This document shows positions 11,931-24,162 of a stretch of 52,159 bases of DNA, piece after piece. Every line of letters begins with the position of its first letter. The first letter of the stretch is position 1. A program made the translations under genes and the position numbers. Below the pieces are notes generated by a model. It was not told where the DNA came from, searched no databases, and worked only from the letters and a program-made list of their open reading frames with translations. This DNA is from Perkinsus olseni (taxonomy: Eukaryota; Perkinsozoa; Perkinsida; Perkinsidae), in the NCBI GenBank assembly GCA_013115135.1, contig JABANP010000383.1, forward strand, positions 1 through 52,159. Direction: 5' to 3'.

Positions 11931-14900
11931 TCACCAAGCATCCGTCTGCTGACTCATCTGCGACTGTTGGGTACTCACAGCTGAAAATGAGCGGAGCGAT
12001 GCAAAAAAAGTGACGCTGGAGCTGGTGGCGCTTACTCATAGAAGGGCCGTAGGATGCACCTTGCGTGGGCGTGGCGAAAGCATCTTGAGACATCTGGCTC
12101 TCGCTGTATCCACTAGCACTACTGCTGCCACCAGCACCAACACGACGTCGTCTATCACTTCGAGGAGCCCTATCTCGGGGGCCTGCGGGAGCTACATCAT
12201 CTGAAGGGAACCGTGGCGCTTAGAGCCGCAGTGATAGCGAGGTTCTTACTTTGGAAGTACTGGTTAGGTGCCCGCATGGCGGCCTCGGGAGCCGGAACAC
12301 TCTGGGGGATACCTCTATAGTAGTCGTTATCAAACAGTGGCGGTTCATCCTAAGAGTAACAGGTCATAGCGACATATGCACACGCAGAAATTGTAAACTA
12401 ATTATAAAAAGAGGACTATAATAAGAAAATTGAAAAACTATGATAACACCTATTTTATTTGTAAGTTTATACGTATCCTGATGATTCCTGAGCAAAAGGC
12501 TTCATGTTTGTATATTAGTTTTCATCACTAATATCAAGTATTATTCAAATAATAAAACTACTATAAACATTTTCTTAGAATGCCATACCTATCCATACAG
12601 GATATAATTCATACCAATATACAAGGAAAACTATATTCAGTTAGCAATACATGAATACACAATATGATATTGTCAATATCATCATCCCTAACACAAAATG
12701 AATAGTGCCTACCTGCGTGAGGGTCTCTCGGGCGAAGCTTCTGGCGGACTGGTTACGACCTCCTGAGGTTCCACGGTAGGGGGCCACCGGCACCACCGGC
12801 TCATCAATTTGAATCTGACACAACGATGATGGCGAGGACAGCGCCCACAAAATGCAAGCTTACGTGACTCTGACGCAAGGCTGACAGCGGACCTTCAACG
12901 ATGAGATCAAACTTCTTCATATGGGACAGCAGGCCATTCCAAACGGACGGCATCGAACCTAGCCAGGAGATGAACCTAACTCCCTCAAGGGCTTCCCTAC
13001 CTCTTCCTTGATGGCCCACTGTAGTGGCCCTCGCAAGGACTTGTGCGTTGCCGCAGATCACGAGACCATACCTGATCGCAGTACTATAGAGAAGCATCGT
13101 GCGGCTGTCTCCTACCGGGCTCTCGTGAGGGCGACATTGAGACGTCGAGGGATCGTTGAGGAACCCTAGGCCAGCCCTTTGGTTCGATCGAACACACGAC
13201 AAAACGATGAAGTCCTTCTCTCGACCTGCCGTGGGGACAAGCCGTGACCAACACCCAACCACGGTGTCCACGTCCTCACCTTGGAAGGCATCAACACTGG
13301 CAATCTCAATAGTCTCGTAGAGCTTGGCACTCAGAGTAGTCTGCCGTTGCAAGACCTGCTGGATGTACCTAACGCGAAAGGGCAAGCTCATAAGCCCGAG
13401 ATCCAGCCCTCATCAACCTACGCTCTCTGGCCTTCGTAAGGCGTGACCACACCAATCTGGGAACCCTGAAGAACACAACCTTATCATCATAATGATACCA
13501 CAGTAGTATCCAATCTCACCTTGAGGCCAGCTCTGAGGAAGTAGGTGAGGATCTTCTCGATGTTGATGGCCTCCGATCTGTTCAGATACGACGTACCCGA
13601 GGCGGAGATCTCTTCTTGCCCTAGAAAAAAAGAGAGAGCAATAAGGCCTCCCTCTAACAGAGGCGGGGGCATGCATATGGCTAGACAGCGCGACTACAAT
13701 GAATGGTCTAAGGATGGCCATTCTCAGTCTCTTATACCGAGAAGTAAAGACGCCCGGCTCACACTGGTGCGCTCAGAGTAGGGCACCATCGACTTACCAG
13801 TAGAATTGTAGAAGAACATCGGCATCTCCTCTCTCGGCCAGGGGAACTTCACACCCGAGACCTGCCTGTCCTCCATAGTAATACCATTCTGTAGGCAACC
13901 ATCGTAGAAGGTCTGCCAAGGAACGATTGTCCACAGTTCGAAGCAGCAAAAAGTATCTTTTACTTGACTAGGGAACTCCGCAAGGCTAGGGTGCATACGG
14001 TACTGCACTTCCAGACGGATGGGGCGGACACCCAACGCGATGAGGCGTTCGAAGAGGGACTGACGACAGTAAGGCCTACACCTTCTGCAGAAGAGGAATG
14101 AGTACCCTACCTGCTTGAAGCCAGCCTTAGCAGCCTTCTTGCACATCACTACTGGACCGAGCTGCTTGTGATCACCCACAAGTATCACCTGGAGAGATGG
14201 ACGAAGATGTTTTAATCATAGTATATTGAGCATAGTGACATCTAGACGCGTGATGGATTTTCGCCCGTATTGCGACGAGAACACAAGTGAAAAACACATT
14301 GACATCAATATTTACGTAATTGTAATGTGATAATTTAAATAATATGATCTCCCGACCTATAGCGCTGATACCACTCCTTCCGCACCTCCAGCGAAGAGCG
14401 ATAAAGATTGACCAACGATCATTACCTGCTTAGCACCATTGCAAATTGGTATCAATGCCTCGGGCTCACATGCTTGAGTGGCTTCATCGACCAGAACCTG
14501 CGAACAGCCAGCATGTCGGAAAGATACCACCAAAGGTTACTACCATCTTAAAGCGTAATTTTCCAAGTCGTGGATCACCAGCTCCTGCGCATGTCGTGCA
14601 AATGACATCGGCGTTTTCTAGAAGCTCACGCTCAACCTAAAGATGCGCCCTCGGAACCCATACCGCACTAAAGCCGCTCCTACCTGGCTCCTGAGAATCC
14701 GGAAACGCTTCTCATCGCTGGAGGTCAACTCCCCAACTTCATCCTGGTAAGATACAAAAATAAAGATACGCCGACGCGCCAACTCCCCCTACCTTCAAGT
14801 CGAATAACTTTCTGAATTCCTTCGCTTGTGGTGTCCGCATGTTTCGAATTTGCGTATGCAAGGACAGGAACTCCACAGGCGAGTACAGACACTCGCGCGA

Positions 14901-17900
14901 CTTCGCCAAGATACGCACGACCTGCCAGAAGCCAGCATGTCAGTCAACACTAATGAAAGAGAACCCCCACCTTCAGTCCAGTAAGATGAATCTTCTCAGC
15001 GAGCTGGTCCACAGCAATATTGGAAGGGGCCGTCACAAGAACCTGACAACAACAGTCTCAATAATAATAATTCGTGACGAATTTTATGAATGACAGTGGA
15101 TAATCAAGATGAATAATGATTGGTAACAAACAGCAACCTACCTGGCCCTGATTCTGCCGCGCCAAGTGGTATATGATACTCGCAGAAGTAACCGTCTTAC
15201 CAGTACCGGGAGGTCCCTACAGGAGGAGAAATGACGGATAAGAGTTAGACAGAATCAGCCTACCTGGATGAGAGTGAGGGGCTGCTCCAAAGCCTTCTGT
15301 ACAGCATGGACTTGACTGTGGTTGAGCTGGGGCAGGTTGGGAGCCGTCCAGTTCTTCGGAGGGTTGTGGATCCTGAACGATGTCTGTCACAGACGACCAG
15401 CTCCCATTACTACTACCTTATAGTAGTATTGGTTTCGATGGCCTGACCCAGGAGCATGTGGTATCTACATAGGAGCGCCTATGACGAGACAGTAACAGCG
15501 TACTGGGTGGAGCACGAGGTAATGCTCCCTAGTCGGGGAGGCCTACTCGACTAAAGTCGAGTAGTCAGTTCAAAAATCTATCCTGAGTCAAAGCGGAATT
15601 GCCCAGATTTCTATTAGGTTATGAGATTTCAACCCTCCTGTCAGGTTGATCACGACATGCCAGGATAATCCTGGCAGGATTTCTCCTCTATCTCGCACTA
15701 GTATTCGAATAAAACAAAAGCAGGCCACGTGCACCGCCAGGGTTAGAAGCCCCGTAGAAGATGAAAATGCGACGGAGCTGTCACTAGCTGCACTATAAGA
15801 CAAGGGGCTACCAGTTCGACACAGTAGATCCATCGCCCTTATTACATGACACCCGAGACACTCGTATCATCAACAGCAAAAGCCTTGAGTGCCTGAACGA
15901 GCATAGACGATCTTTCAAGATCGACAGCCACCACCACCACGACGATTACATTTTGCATCCTATCAAAGCTCGTTGCCTTCCATACAAACTCGACCGTGTA
16001 CCCACTGGTCACGTCCCAAGGCCCCTTCTGATGGCTATACCTACACAGTACCAATGACCATCATCTCCACTCCCCTCAGGGCCTACTGTGGTCGTAGTTC
16101 TACGCAAACCTCCTCGCTGCTTTGCATCAGCTTCGTCACATGACCCACACCAATCCAACCCTGGAAATGAAATCAGCGGCGAAGGATGCCAAGGTCCCTA
16201 CCTCATTATTGGTACCCCAGTCAGCCAACTTCAGGCGGATCTCATCCCCCGGCACGAGCTTCGCCCCAGCAGTCTCCTCTCTAGTGAAAATAGGGAAATA
16301 TGCGCATCTTCTGTTGCCCATAGTAAGATCCCATCGTAGCTTGATATCGTGCTGAACGAAAATGGTCAAACACTAGGCGGAGCGAAGCACGTTGCCCGAG
16401 CGCACCTTCGCTTGACTTTCCTTCACTTCCTTATCGTAAACCGCCTCCATCTCCACCAATCGACCAAACGTGTTTTGGTACACGAACGCATCAGGATACC
16501 TACAGAATGGCCTCCACCACCCAAGGCCCCTTCGTCCAGCTTGCTACGTGTTCCTCACTACAGGTAGATCGTCCTCGGCTGCTGCGGCACCGGGCTTAGC
16601 CAGATCGACTACCGTGGCCTGACGGGAGAGGGACATTGATCAACATATAATATTAATTGCGGTGGGGGCGGAGCATATACCGTCACTTTTGCGCTTTTTT
16701 GTGCGGTCGTCAAAATTATTCCTCCACGACTATGTCGAGAGAACTCGCGGGACATAACCGAAGTGCGTGGTCTGCGTATTCTATGGACGAAATTTCCTCT
16801 TCGCCATGGTCGACTCTCCCGAAAAAAGTCCATGCCGGGGTTCGAACCCGGGAGTTTCCGTCGAGCATCAGCAGGAGGAAGAATTACATTTTCCTTTCCT
16901 TCTCTCCACAGTTCCTCCAGTCTATTAATCTGCGAGTTAGTGATAGGCCTCGTGTACTTGACCTCCTCTTCAGGCGTGGGGATCTTCACCAACCATGGCA
17001 GGAAGGCCCTCTCCTCAATGAGCGGCTGCAGCAGCGGGAATAATAACAGAGACAGACAGAGAACGGTCAAACACTAACCTGCCACATTGAGATATCCCAT
17101 TCGTCGTCTTTGAGTGTATTAGACCCCAAGCAGGGCTCTCGGCAGATGAGCACTACGACGCTGAGGAAAGAGAGAGAGAATTCAGCAATAGCCATCCTGA
17201 TGGCGATCATGGCTTTCGATTCGATAGAAGGCCTACTCTGGCCTCATGGCGATGTATTACCTGTCGGTCTTTGATGGTATGAAGCCCAGTACGAAGACGT
17301 TAGTGTTACCGCAAACGTAGCACTCCAGAAGAGAGGCCCCCAGAGGAGAGTCTTCATGCAAGCATACACTCTTATGCTTTGACCTGAGCATACGAGTATG
17401 TAATAAAACATGCCAATCAGTGTGTGTGAGCTCCAAGTCTATCGCCCAAAACCGGCCTAGTCAGACCGAAGTATCTCGATTCTAGCAGGGAAGAATTGAG
17501 GCAAGTTTCACGATCCGAAAATTTACCGCTCACGCACATGAGGGTAGAGGACACCTATCCTATGACATGCCTGAGGGGTATCATTTTTCTTCACGCGTGA
17601 AGTTATTCACCTCAGAAATTGCAGACTCCGCTAAACGACGGGAATGATGAAAATTTCGACAAAACGCCACCTGGCAGTACACCCAGCACCCCTATTACCG
17701 CACTAGATGGTTCATAATATGGCTTCCACTAGTATTATGATGGGAGTTGCAGAACCATCGCTTGCACACATTGCACTGTACCACGCACTCAGGAGAGCTC
17801 AAGTAACAGTACCTTCACGAATAGGGATGGAAGAGAGACGAAGTGACTATGCAATGGCACTACTGGCAGGCATGGTCCGGTAGCTTGGAGGGGTCGAACC

Positions 17901-18679
17901 CGTCCGACTCGATCCCCACGTAACGGCCGTGACCACCACCATGATGATGACCGTGAGATCCTGCGGGAAAGGAATTCGCCAAGGAGCGATGATCCAGTTG
18001 GCGTACCGGGGAAGCCGGGCTGGCTTTGATCTACGGTACCATCGTCAATCTCATCATCTACATCCGAGTCGGAGTCATCAGCCCACATCCTATGCTTGGA
18101 CTCCTTCGAGAAGGCGTGCTGGTCAAGTGTCAGCTCCATCTCCTGAAGAGTAGGTGATGAAGGCATTGCACGCCATGGCCACCACAAACAATACCACTAC
18201 TACCAATCAGTGAGTAACCGCTTATCACCATCAGGGAAAGCGTACGCCTCAAATGACAGTAAATTTAAACGCCGCAATATCAATATAAATTTTGATATTA
18301 GTATTTACTAATATATAAATCTTTTAATTTATGCGCTCTATTCATAGCGTCCTTCCGAGCGCACCTCCATAGACCACCACGATCCTCAAAATCTTCCTTA
18401 AACACTACTACCTGAGTCTTTCCTTTAGTGGATATATCCACATCGAGAAAATCAGTCATAGTACCAGCTCGTAGGGCAGTATTGTCACTCGGTCCTGCGG
18501 GCCTAGCTCCCGAGGGGACAGCACCATTCTGATGACCCCCCAGACGAGGATGGGCCGAACATCAGATCCTCAATACCTATTAATGAAGTATATAGCAGGT
18601 ACCACACTTCGACCAACTTGCCTTGAGAGAACTGTGACTCCCCGTGCTGCGTGAAGAAGTCGCTCGTATTGGACGTCAT
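11931..18679 (-). CDS. UPF1: UPF1 RNA helicase (nonsense-mediated decay)
   Basis: Exon by exon this follows UPF1. The N-terminus has [20 protein letters not shown]. The Cys-His zinc domain reads [44 protein letters not shown] and [20 protein letters not shown]. Next come [30 protein letters not shown] and [12 protein letters not shown]. Helicase motifs follow: GPPGTGKT (about 15.2 kb), [17 protein letters not shown] (about 14.5 kb), [45 protein letters not shown] and [10 protein letters not shown], then LNVALTRAR. The C-terminus is rich in S/T-Q sites and ends SQQTDAW, with TGA at 11931-11933. Introns of 51, 51, 54, 44 and 57 nt fit the frames, plus larger ones near 12.36-12.71, 14.22-14.40, 15.47-15.84 and 18.14-18.41 kb. 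UPF1 remodels mRNPs in the cytoplasm and is phosphorylated by SMG1-type kinases at SQ/TQ. One extra base at 13148 breaks the frame (see findings). Confidence 0.93.
12358..12714 (-). other. AT-rich intron of UPF1
   Basis: On the gene strand the preceding exon ends ARETLTQ and is followed by GTAGGC. The next exon resumes with [16 protein letters not shown]. The roughly 357-nt gap is far richer in A and T than its surroundings and has no coding frame. It is one of the few long introns in the window. I see no mobile-element ends in it. Confidence 0.7.
13697..13778. repeat. Short dispersed repeat inside a UPF1 intron
   Basis: This roughly 80-bp stretch lies in the UPF1 intron between exons encoding MFFYNSTG and GQEEISASG. 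It is similar, in the same orientation on the plus strand, to 33897-33966. Shared pieces are AAGGAT-GCCATTCTC and CACACTGGTGC-CTCAGAGT, with a few substitutions and indels. The second copy is not in UPF1, so this is a dispersed sequence and not intron conservation. Confidence 0.6.
15543..15564. other. Perfect 10-bp hairpin in a UPF1 intron
   Basis: CTACTCGACT, two bases, then AGTCGAGTAG form a perfect inverted repeat with a two-base spacer. It lies within the roughly 370-nt intron that precedes the exon encoding [10 protein letters not shown]. No flanking run suggests a terminator. It may be the end of a small element, or chance. Confidence 0.5.
16822..16870 (-). other. tRNA T-arm-like fragment in a UPF1 intron
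   Basis: On the minus strand CCGGG-TTCGAAC-CCCGG forms a perfect five-base-pair T-stem with a canonical TTCGAAC loop, followed by CATGGAC and a run of six T. This looks like the 3' half of a tRNA with a Pol III terminator. No matching 5' acceptor strand (GTCCATG) lies 60-90 nt upstream, where the UPF1 exon [10 protein letters not shown] ends. It is therefore a fragment, perhaps from a tRNA-derived element, and not an intact gene. Confidence 0.4.
18143..18411 (-). repeat. Introner-like intron, copy 1 (UPF1)
   Basis: This is a 269-nt GT-AG intron of UPF1. The upstream exon ends STKGKTQ and the downstream exon starts [15 protein letters not shown]. On the gene strand it begins GTAGTAGTG and contains GATTTTGAGGATCGTGGTGG, GAGGCGTACGCTTTCCCTG and CTCACTGATTGGTAGTAGTG. 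Closely matching strings occur in the same order and strand in the 243-nt WDR3 intron at 23152-23394. An AT-rich insert of about 80 nt, with TATTAGTATTTACTAATA, is present only in this copy. Confidence 0.75.
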
Positions 18680-18853
18680 CTAGGAACAAGCGAAAGACTA
18701 CACCACCGACGCCACGCTAGTACCACTCCTCCCACAACACAGTCTGAAGTCAACACCGCAGGATTGGATGGAAACCGTTATTAAGGATTTTACGTTGGCC
18801 ACCACGTTGAATCAGTGGTGGTAGTAGTAGGAACTTGGTAAAGCGTAGTGTAC

Positions 18854-21800
18854 TCATTTGCCGGCTATGCGTCGAGATTTCCGATAGGCCCTGTCCTCTG
18901 CGTCGAGGTCCCCAATCTCTCTACGCCTCTTCAACCTGATAGCCACAGAACATCCGAATCGCTGCAGCCTCGTGGTGCCCTACTCCTGCTTGGCCATCAT
19001 GGCGGCCGATCGCGCCACGCCAGCTTCGTCAACAGCAGTACTGGCGACGTCATACCTGAGTTGCCACAACTAAGCTGAGTACCAAACGACGGAACCGCCT
19101 ACAAGAGATCTCTGAGGTCAACCAACAGCCGTCTGCTACTGGGGTCATGCACCAAGTAAGGTGCTTGAGCCTGACGAGAAGGACATGTACGAGGATACCC
19201 TCATATGCATGTAGACCAGTGGTCGATCTCGGCATTCCTCTCAAGTGAACGAGGAGAGTGAAAGTCCACCCATTCAGTACTTGAATGAGGCTAAGGCCCA
19301 CTGATAGACAAAGCTCGATAGGCAGGCCGCCCCTGATAGCTGCCTGCTGTGATTCAGGCACCGAATGCAGGAAGGAAAGCAAATCCACCAGAACCGACAG
19401 GAGCCGTCTCGAGTAACTGAAACAATGGCCATGCAGGTTGATGGTGCGCGAGTCCTATTACGTGACCGGTAGAGCCAGGACGACCTCCTGCATATCCGCT
19501 ACTGGTATGGCAGCCATGATACGTAGTGTCTGATAGTAGGAGAAGTAGTAGCCATCACAGTACCATAAACTCCCCTACTTTAATGGACTCCTGTGGAGTA
19601 GACTTCCCCTCCTCAGCACCCTCAGACTGCTGCTCCTCGGTCGAGGCCTCCCTGACCTCATCAAGGGCCTCCATCAGCCTCTCCGCCGACTTAACAGTCT
19701 CCATAGTTCCTACAACAACGCCATCAGCAACATCCCGGCCAATACACTCAAGTACGTCTGGTGGGCCTGGCCATAGTGACCACCGCCGCCTCCCTGGCAG
19801 CCTCCTCCTCAAGCTGTCGATCCAAAGCTTCCTCTTGATCCTAATACAACTATGACTGCACGCGAGGGACTTCCTTTTACCCCCAGTACGTGAAGCACCG
19901 TTTATCGCGAAGTGAAAAACGCGATGTAAAATGGGAAACGTGCTTCCACTAGTGTTCTTCATATCACGGTGGGAACTTCATTCTATCACGGCACATATGA
20001 AAATAAGGATTTTATAAAAAAATCGCAATAATTACAATTTACCATATACCAAAAAAATGCACACAATGGCCTTGCACGACTCACGCTTACCTCTTCTATG
20101 AACATCTGCTCATCACTTCTCTTCCACAGCCTTATGGTTCTATCAGCGCCTCCAGTAGCCAGCAACGCACCATCAGCATCGCACGCCACCGACCAAACGT
20201 CACCATTGTGACCAGGAAGAGAGGCTATCTCCTCCGACCTACATACCACACCTTTCACAACTCCCCACGGATGGCAACCGCTACTACCTATCGCAGTCCC
20301 AGAGATTGAGCATCCCGTCTACCTTACCAGCACTAGCCAGGTAGTGCGTGCCCGGCAGCCAGGAAATGCTCGTGACTGAGGACTCGTGCGCCCTCAGGGA
20401 GTGAAGGCAGTTTCCTGACGAGAACAGCAAAATAATACAGCTGCAATACGAGACGATTTTCATACAGCCTGGCCGAGGGATAAGCCTTCTTACCGAACTT
20501 GGGATGCCATAGCTTGATATTCTTATCGGCTGATCCCGAAGCCAGCAGCTGGCCATCATCAGAGAATGCCACTGTGAGTACCTATAGGGTGAACCAATTC
20601 GTTACGAAAATCGTAGAAGTTGAGATTTTCGAGTAAGCAGGACGTTGCCACGCACCAAAGTTGAACCGCTTATTTATTTTGATGAGAGTATTTCACTGAT
20701 TATCGATCAACCGTTTCATCGACCGTTTCCTCGTAGTGAAAAATAAATCAGAAATAGAGATAGAGCCAAAAAAAGACGCCATCAGCAATGCGACTAGTTA
20801 TAAAACCGAGGACCTCTTACCGGCAGTTGATGACCGTAGAGGGTGAGGAACTGCTTCCCAGTATCAGCATAGACGACAGTAATAGTTGAATCAAGCATGC
20901 CTATCGCCAGGAATCTAACAACGACGACGTTTTACAGCGGGTAAATTTCTCCGGCACTACCTAGGAGCATCAGCCTTCTTCTTATCCTTAGGAGACAGGG
21001 CCACACACAGGCCATCATCGTTCAGTGTAAGCCGCTTGGATTCATCCTGTAGTCGACATCACACACATTCCGAAAGCTACCAGTACTACCTCTACGAAAA
21101 TCGAAGACTCGTCCTCTAGGCTAGTCAAATCAGTCGCATAATACCGCAACGTCTTGTCCGCACCGACGGTAATGAAGTTGTCTGATGAAAGGACAGTGCC
21201 AAGAGTGATCGGAAGGAGCAGAGTTACTTACCTTGCTCTTCAGGGTCATCACAAATGCCGTACAAAGGCTGCCCTCCCTCAGACGCTAGTGTCTACATAC
21301 AACTACTATATGATGATAATGATTTTAGTATTGGTATTACTCTGCATCTGCACTCGCCTGTCTGCAGGTCATAGAGGGCCAACGAGCCATCCTTACTACC
21401 ACACACAACGTGCTGATTACCAGCGAACCACCGGGCGCAGAGAACTGACACAAGGCAGGATCAACCTAGAATTCCCTCAGTATTACTACCATAGCCGGTA
21501 TTATCGATGTGCCTGACACACTGCTTGGTACTCTGGGCTGTCCATACCCTCAAAGACTCGCCAGAGCAGGACAACAGCATAGTGCTGTCGGGCGAAAAAG
21601 ACACGTACCTGCACTTCACGACGCTTACCACACCTTAGTAAAATACACTGCTACCGGACAGCCTGTCGATGGCCCTTAGCAACAACACTCATACGTCCTT
21701 TCTCGGCAGCGGCGCTAGAATCATCATCCGCGGCTAGCTCCGCCGTTAACGACGGGATCTGTAGCGTGCATCACCACACGTTGTAATTATCCCTCACGGC

Positions 21801-24162
21801 TTTACCAAATGCAATGAGTTGTCCAGAAGGCCGACACAAACAGAATCCTTGTGTACAGACATCGATCCTATCTTGCCCGGGAAATGTACCAACTGAAGCA
21901 TAGAAGAGAATCTTCGACCGAAACTCGTACCGCAACTCTACCTTATCGCGCAGTTTGAATAGCTCAGCCGCTGTCAGTGCCTTCTCAGTACTGTCATCTT
22001 CTTCCAGCGGTTGCTGCTTCGGTTGTTCGTTGATGCCTGCCGTGGATCCCTCGACCGATCGATGGCAAACTTCGCCCCCTACCATCCTGGCCTGTGGCCG
22101 CCGCCTTCTGTTTCTTGGCAGCCTTCTCTCTCTTCCTTCGTTGTACCCTTTTACGGTACTTATCAGTGAGCTGACATCATCCAAGCCATACCACTCCTCG
22201 CCATATTCCCAGCTACACTACCATATCAAACACCTCCACTGTCCTCCCAACTGCCTGGGCAAGCAGCCGGCTACCGTCCTCAGTGAAGGCCAACGTGCCT
22301 GATAATGACGCACAGTATCGTCTACACTCAGGCTTCGTGAAAAGGCAATCTAGCTCGCAGTGAGAAGACATTCGGTTAGAAGGCTCAGATTGAGCGTCGC
22401 CGTAGTTAGAACGAATAGTACTATAATACATCATACCACATCACGTGCAACATTGCCGAATTCATTGCATGCAGTCACGTGTATCATCATATCAGTCAAC
22501 CCTCCCTAGATTTGATTCTAAACTATTCTATACTACAATTATGTGAGAATACTGGAGCTTCACGATCTGAAAAACACTAGTGAAAACACATCTCAAATTT
22601 CACATCGCGATTTTGGCTATTTTCACTTTGCGAAAAACGGTGAAACTCCTGTGTCTGTTCAGTCGAGAACACGCGTACCATCCACGCTTACCAACTCGCT
22701 TCTTCATGCCAGACTGCCCGCTTCCCCTGTCCAAAGGCCCGATAAACTTCATCATATCACCGGTGGCATCTAGCCCACCGCCAGAAGACAGAGAGAGTGC
22801 AGAGACAGTGTACCTAATGCCCTTGCTAGACGCTACAACACTTCTCCCGTTACTACATGTAGAGCTTCTGATCAACCCCACCAGTTACTATCACAACAGC
22901 ACCGCTGTTAGGAGCCCCTTCAACAGCCTGGGAGGGGCTCGGCATCATCATTGATGATGCTACCGACCAGAGCTCCCCACGAGACTCGCCACCTGGGAAG
23001 GGAGGGATGCCGCAGTCGAGTAGAGAGCTGCTCTACAGGTCTGGACGCATATTTGCGTGCCGACGCTCCAAAGCTTGCAGGTGGTGTCTTTGGATACGCT
23101 CACTACGTAGGCCAAGGACGCGTCAGGGGACTCATTCTCATGCAGTAGGGCCTGAAGGCGGAGATGTCGGCCAAAGACCCATCTCTGATACTACTGGTGC
23201 TACCATTGCTACCACTACTACCCAGTCAGTGACTAAACGCTTCAATCGACCAGGGAACGTGCGCGCCTCGAGTAACGGTAAAGCCATGCCATTCCGCATT
23301 TCTCCAAATGCGCTCCTATCCACCACCACCACGACCCTCAAAAACTTCCTGGACCAATTTCACTCTGCTACTACCCAGTACTACCAAATCAGTAACTTGA
23401 TCCTTGTGTCCACTTAATCGACACATACCCGTTTCCGCTACCACGTCCCATACGATAACGTCATTATCAGCACCACCAGAACCTAAAGCAAGGCGAACGA
23501 GACGGTCATTGACAGCAGTCCAGGAAAATGAGAGCTCACAAAGCTGGAAGCCTCCTCGAGAGAACTTGAGGACGTTGACGGCTGTACGATGGCCCATGAA
23601 GGACACTTCAGGCGACCATACCCCCTCCACTGAGCCTGGCCTTGTCTCCTCGTAGGCGAAGACACGAATCGAACCTACACATAGCATACGCAAAAGCAGC
23701 AGCGAAGTAGGGAAACACTACCATCACTATATCCCACTGCCATCTTCGCGCCAGTCCAGCCGCTAGGTGTAGTACTAGGTATGAATAAATCAGATAACGC
23801 TGTCACCTGGGGGATAACGGTCTAGGAGGGAGGAATCGTTGAATCAATCAACGTATTTTCAGTACACTGCCTCCTCAGTTATTCTTCTGCCCGTTCGGAA
23901 AGGTGTGGTATGAACGCGCCTAGGAGGCCTACCTGTGGAGGCCTCTTCTGCAGTTCATCCTTTCCCAAGGGAACTTCCATAACGCCCTTAATCGTCTGTG
24001 TTCTGATGTCCCATATCGTGACTGTATCGTTGGTCGGACAGAAGGCGTACCGGGCCGCTGTCTGGGAGGGAGAGTTACCGCTGGTTACCACAACGTTGCC
24101 TGAATGCACATCAACCGTACGAAAAAGAGTACCACATTATCCGCATCATTCCGGCTAGCCAT
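18854..24162 (-). CDS. WDR3: WDR3 / Utp12 (Dip2) WD40 protein of the SSU processome
   Basis: WD40 repeats run through the gene: AARYAFCPTNDTVTIWDIRT, ADNDVIVWDVVAETGMCRLS, VSKDTTCKLWSVGTQICVQT, ASGSADKNIKLWHPKFG, YLASAGKVDGMLNLWD and LATGGADRTIRLWKRSDE. After the propellers come MFIEEV, ETVKSAERLMEALDEVREA and a helical C-terminal domain (GGLPIELCLSVGLSLIQVL), ending LKRRREIGDLDAEDRAYRKS and a TGA at 18854-18856. This is the order seen in WDR3/Utp12: two beta-propellers plus a Utp12 domain. The protein works in the nucleolus as part of the UTP-B subcomplex in 18S pre-rRNA processing. The last intron is 48 nt. The exact start is unsure; an ATG at 24162 lies just before the first WD-like exon, with a short intron between them. 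It runs head-to-tail with UPF1, 175 bp upstream of the UPF1 start. Confidence 0.9.
23152..23394 (-). repeat. Introner-like intron, copy 2 (WDR3)
   Basis: This is a 243-nt GT-AG intron of WDR3 between exons encoding GHKDQVTDL and ALLHENESPDASLAYVVSVS. On the gene strand it begins GTAGTACTG and contains GTTTTTGAGGGTCGTGGTGG, GAGGCGCGCACGTTCCCTG and GTCACTGACTGGGTAGTAGTG. These match UPF1 intron copy 1 in order. It also ends in a TTCAG acceptor. The similarity covers most of the intron and does not extend into the exons. Confidence 0.75.

Noticed and set aside
16822..16870. Intact tRNA gene on the minus strand
   Set aside because: Only the T-arm and a T-run are present. The matching 5' acceptor strand is missing and the expected 5' half would overlap a UPF1 exon.
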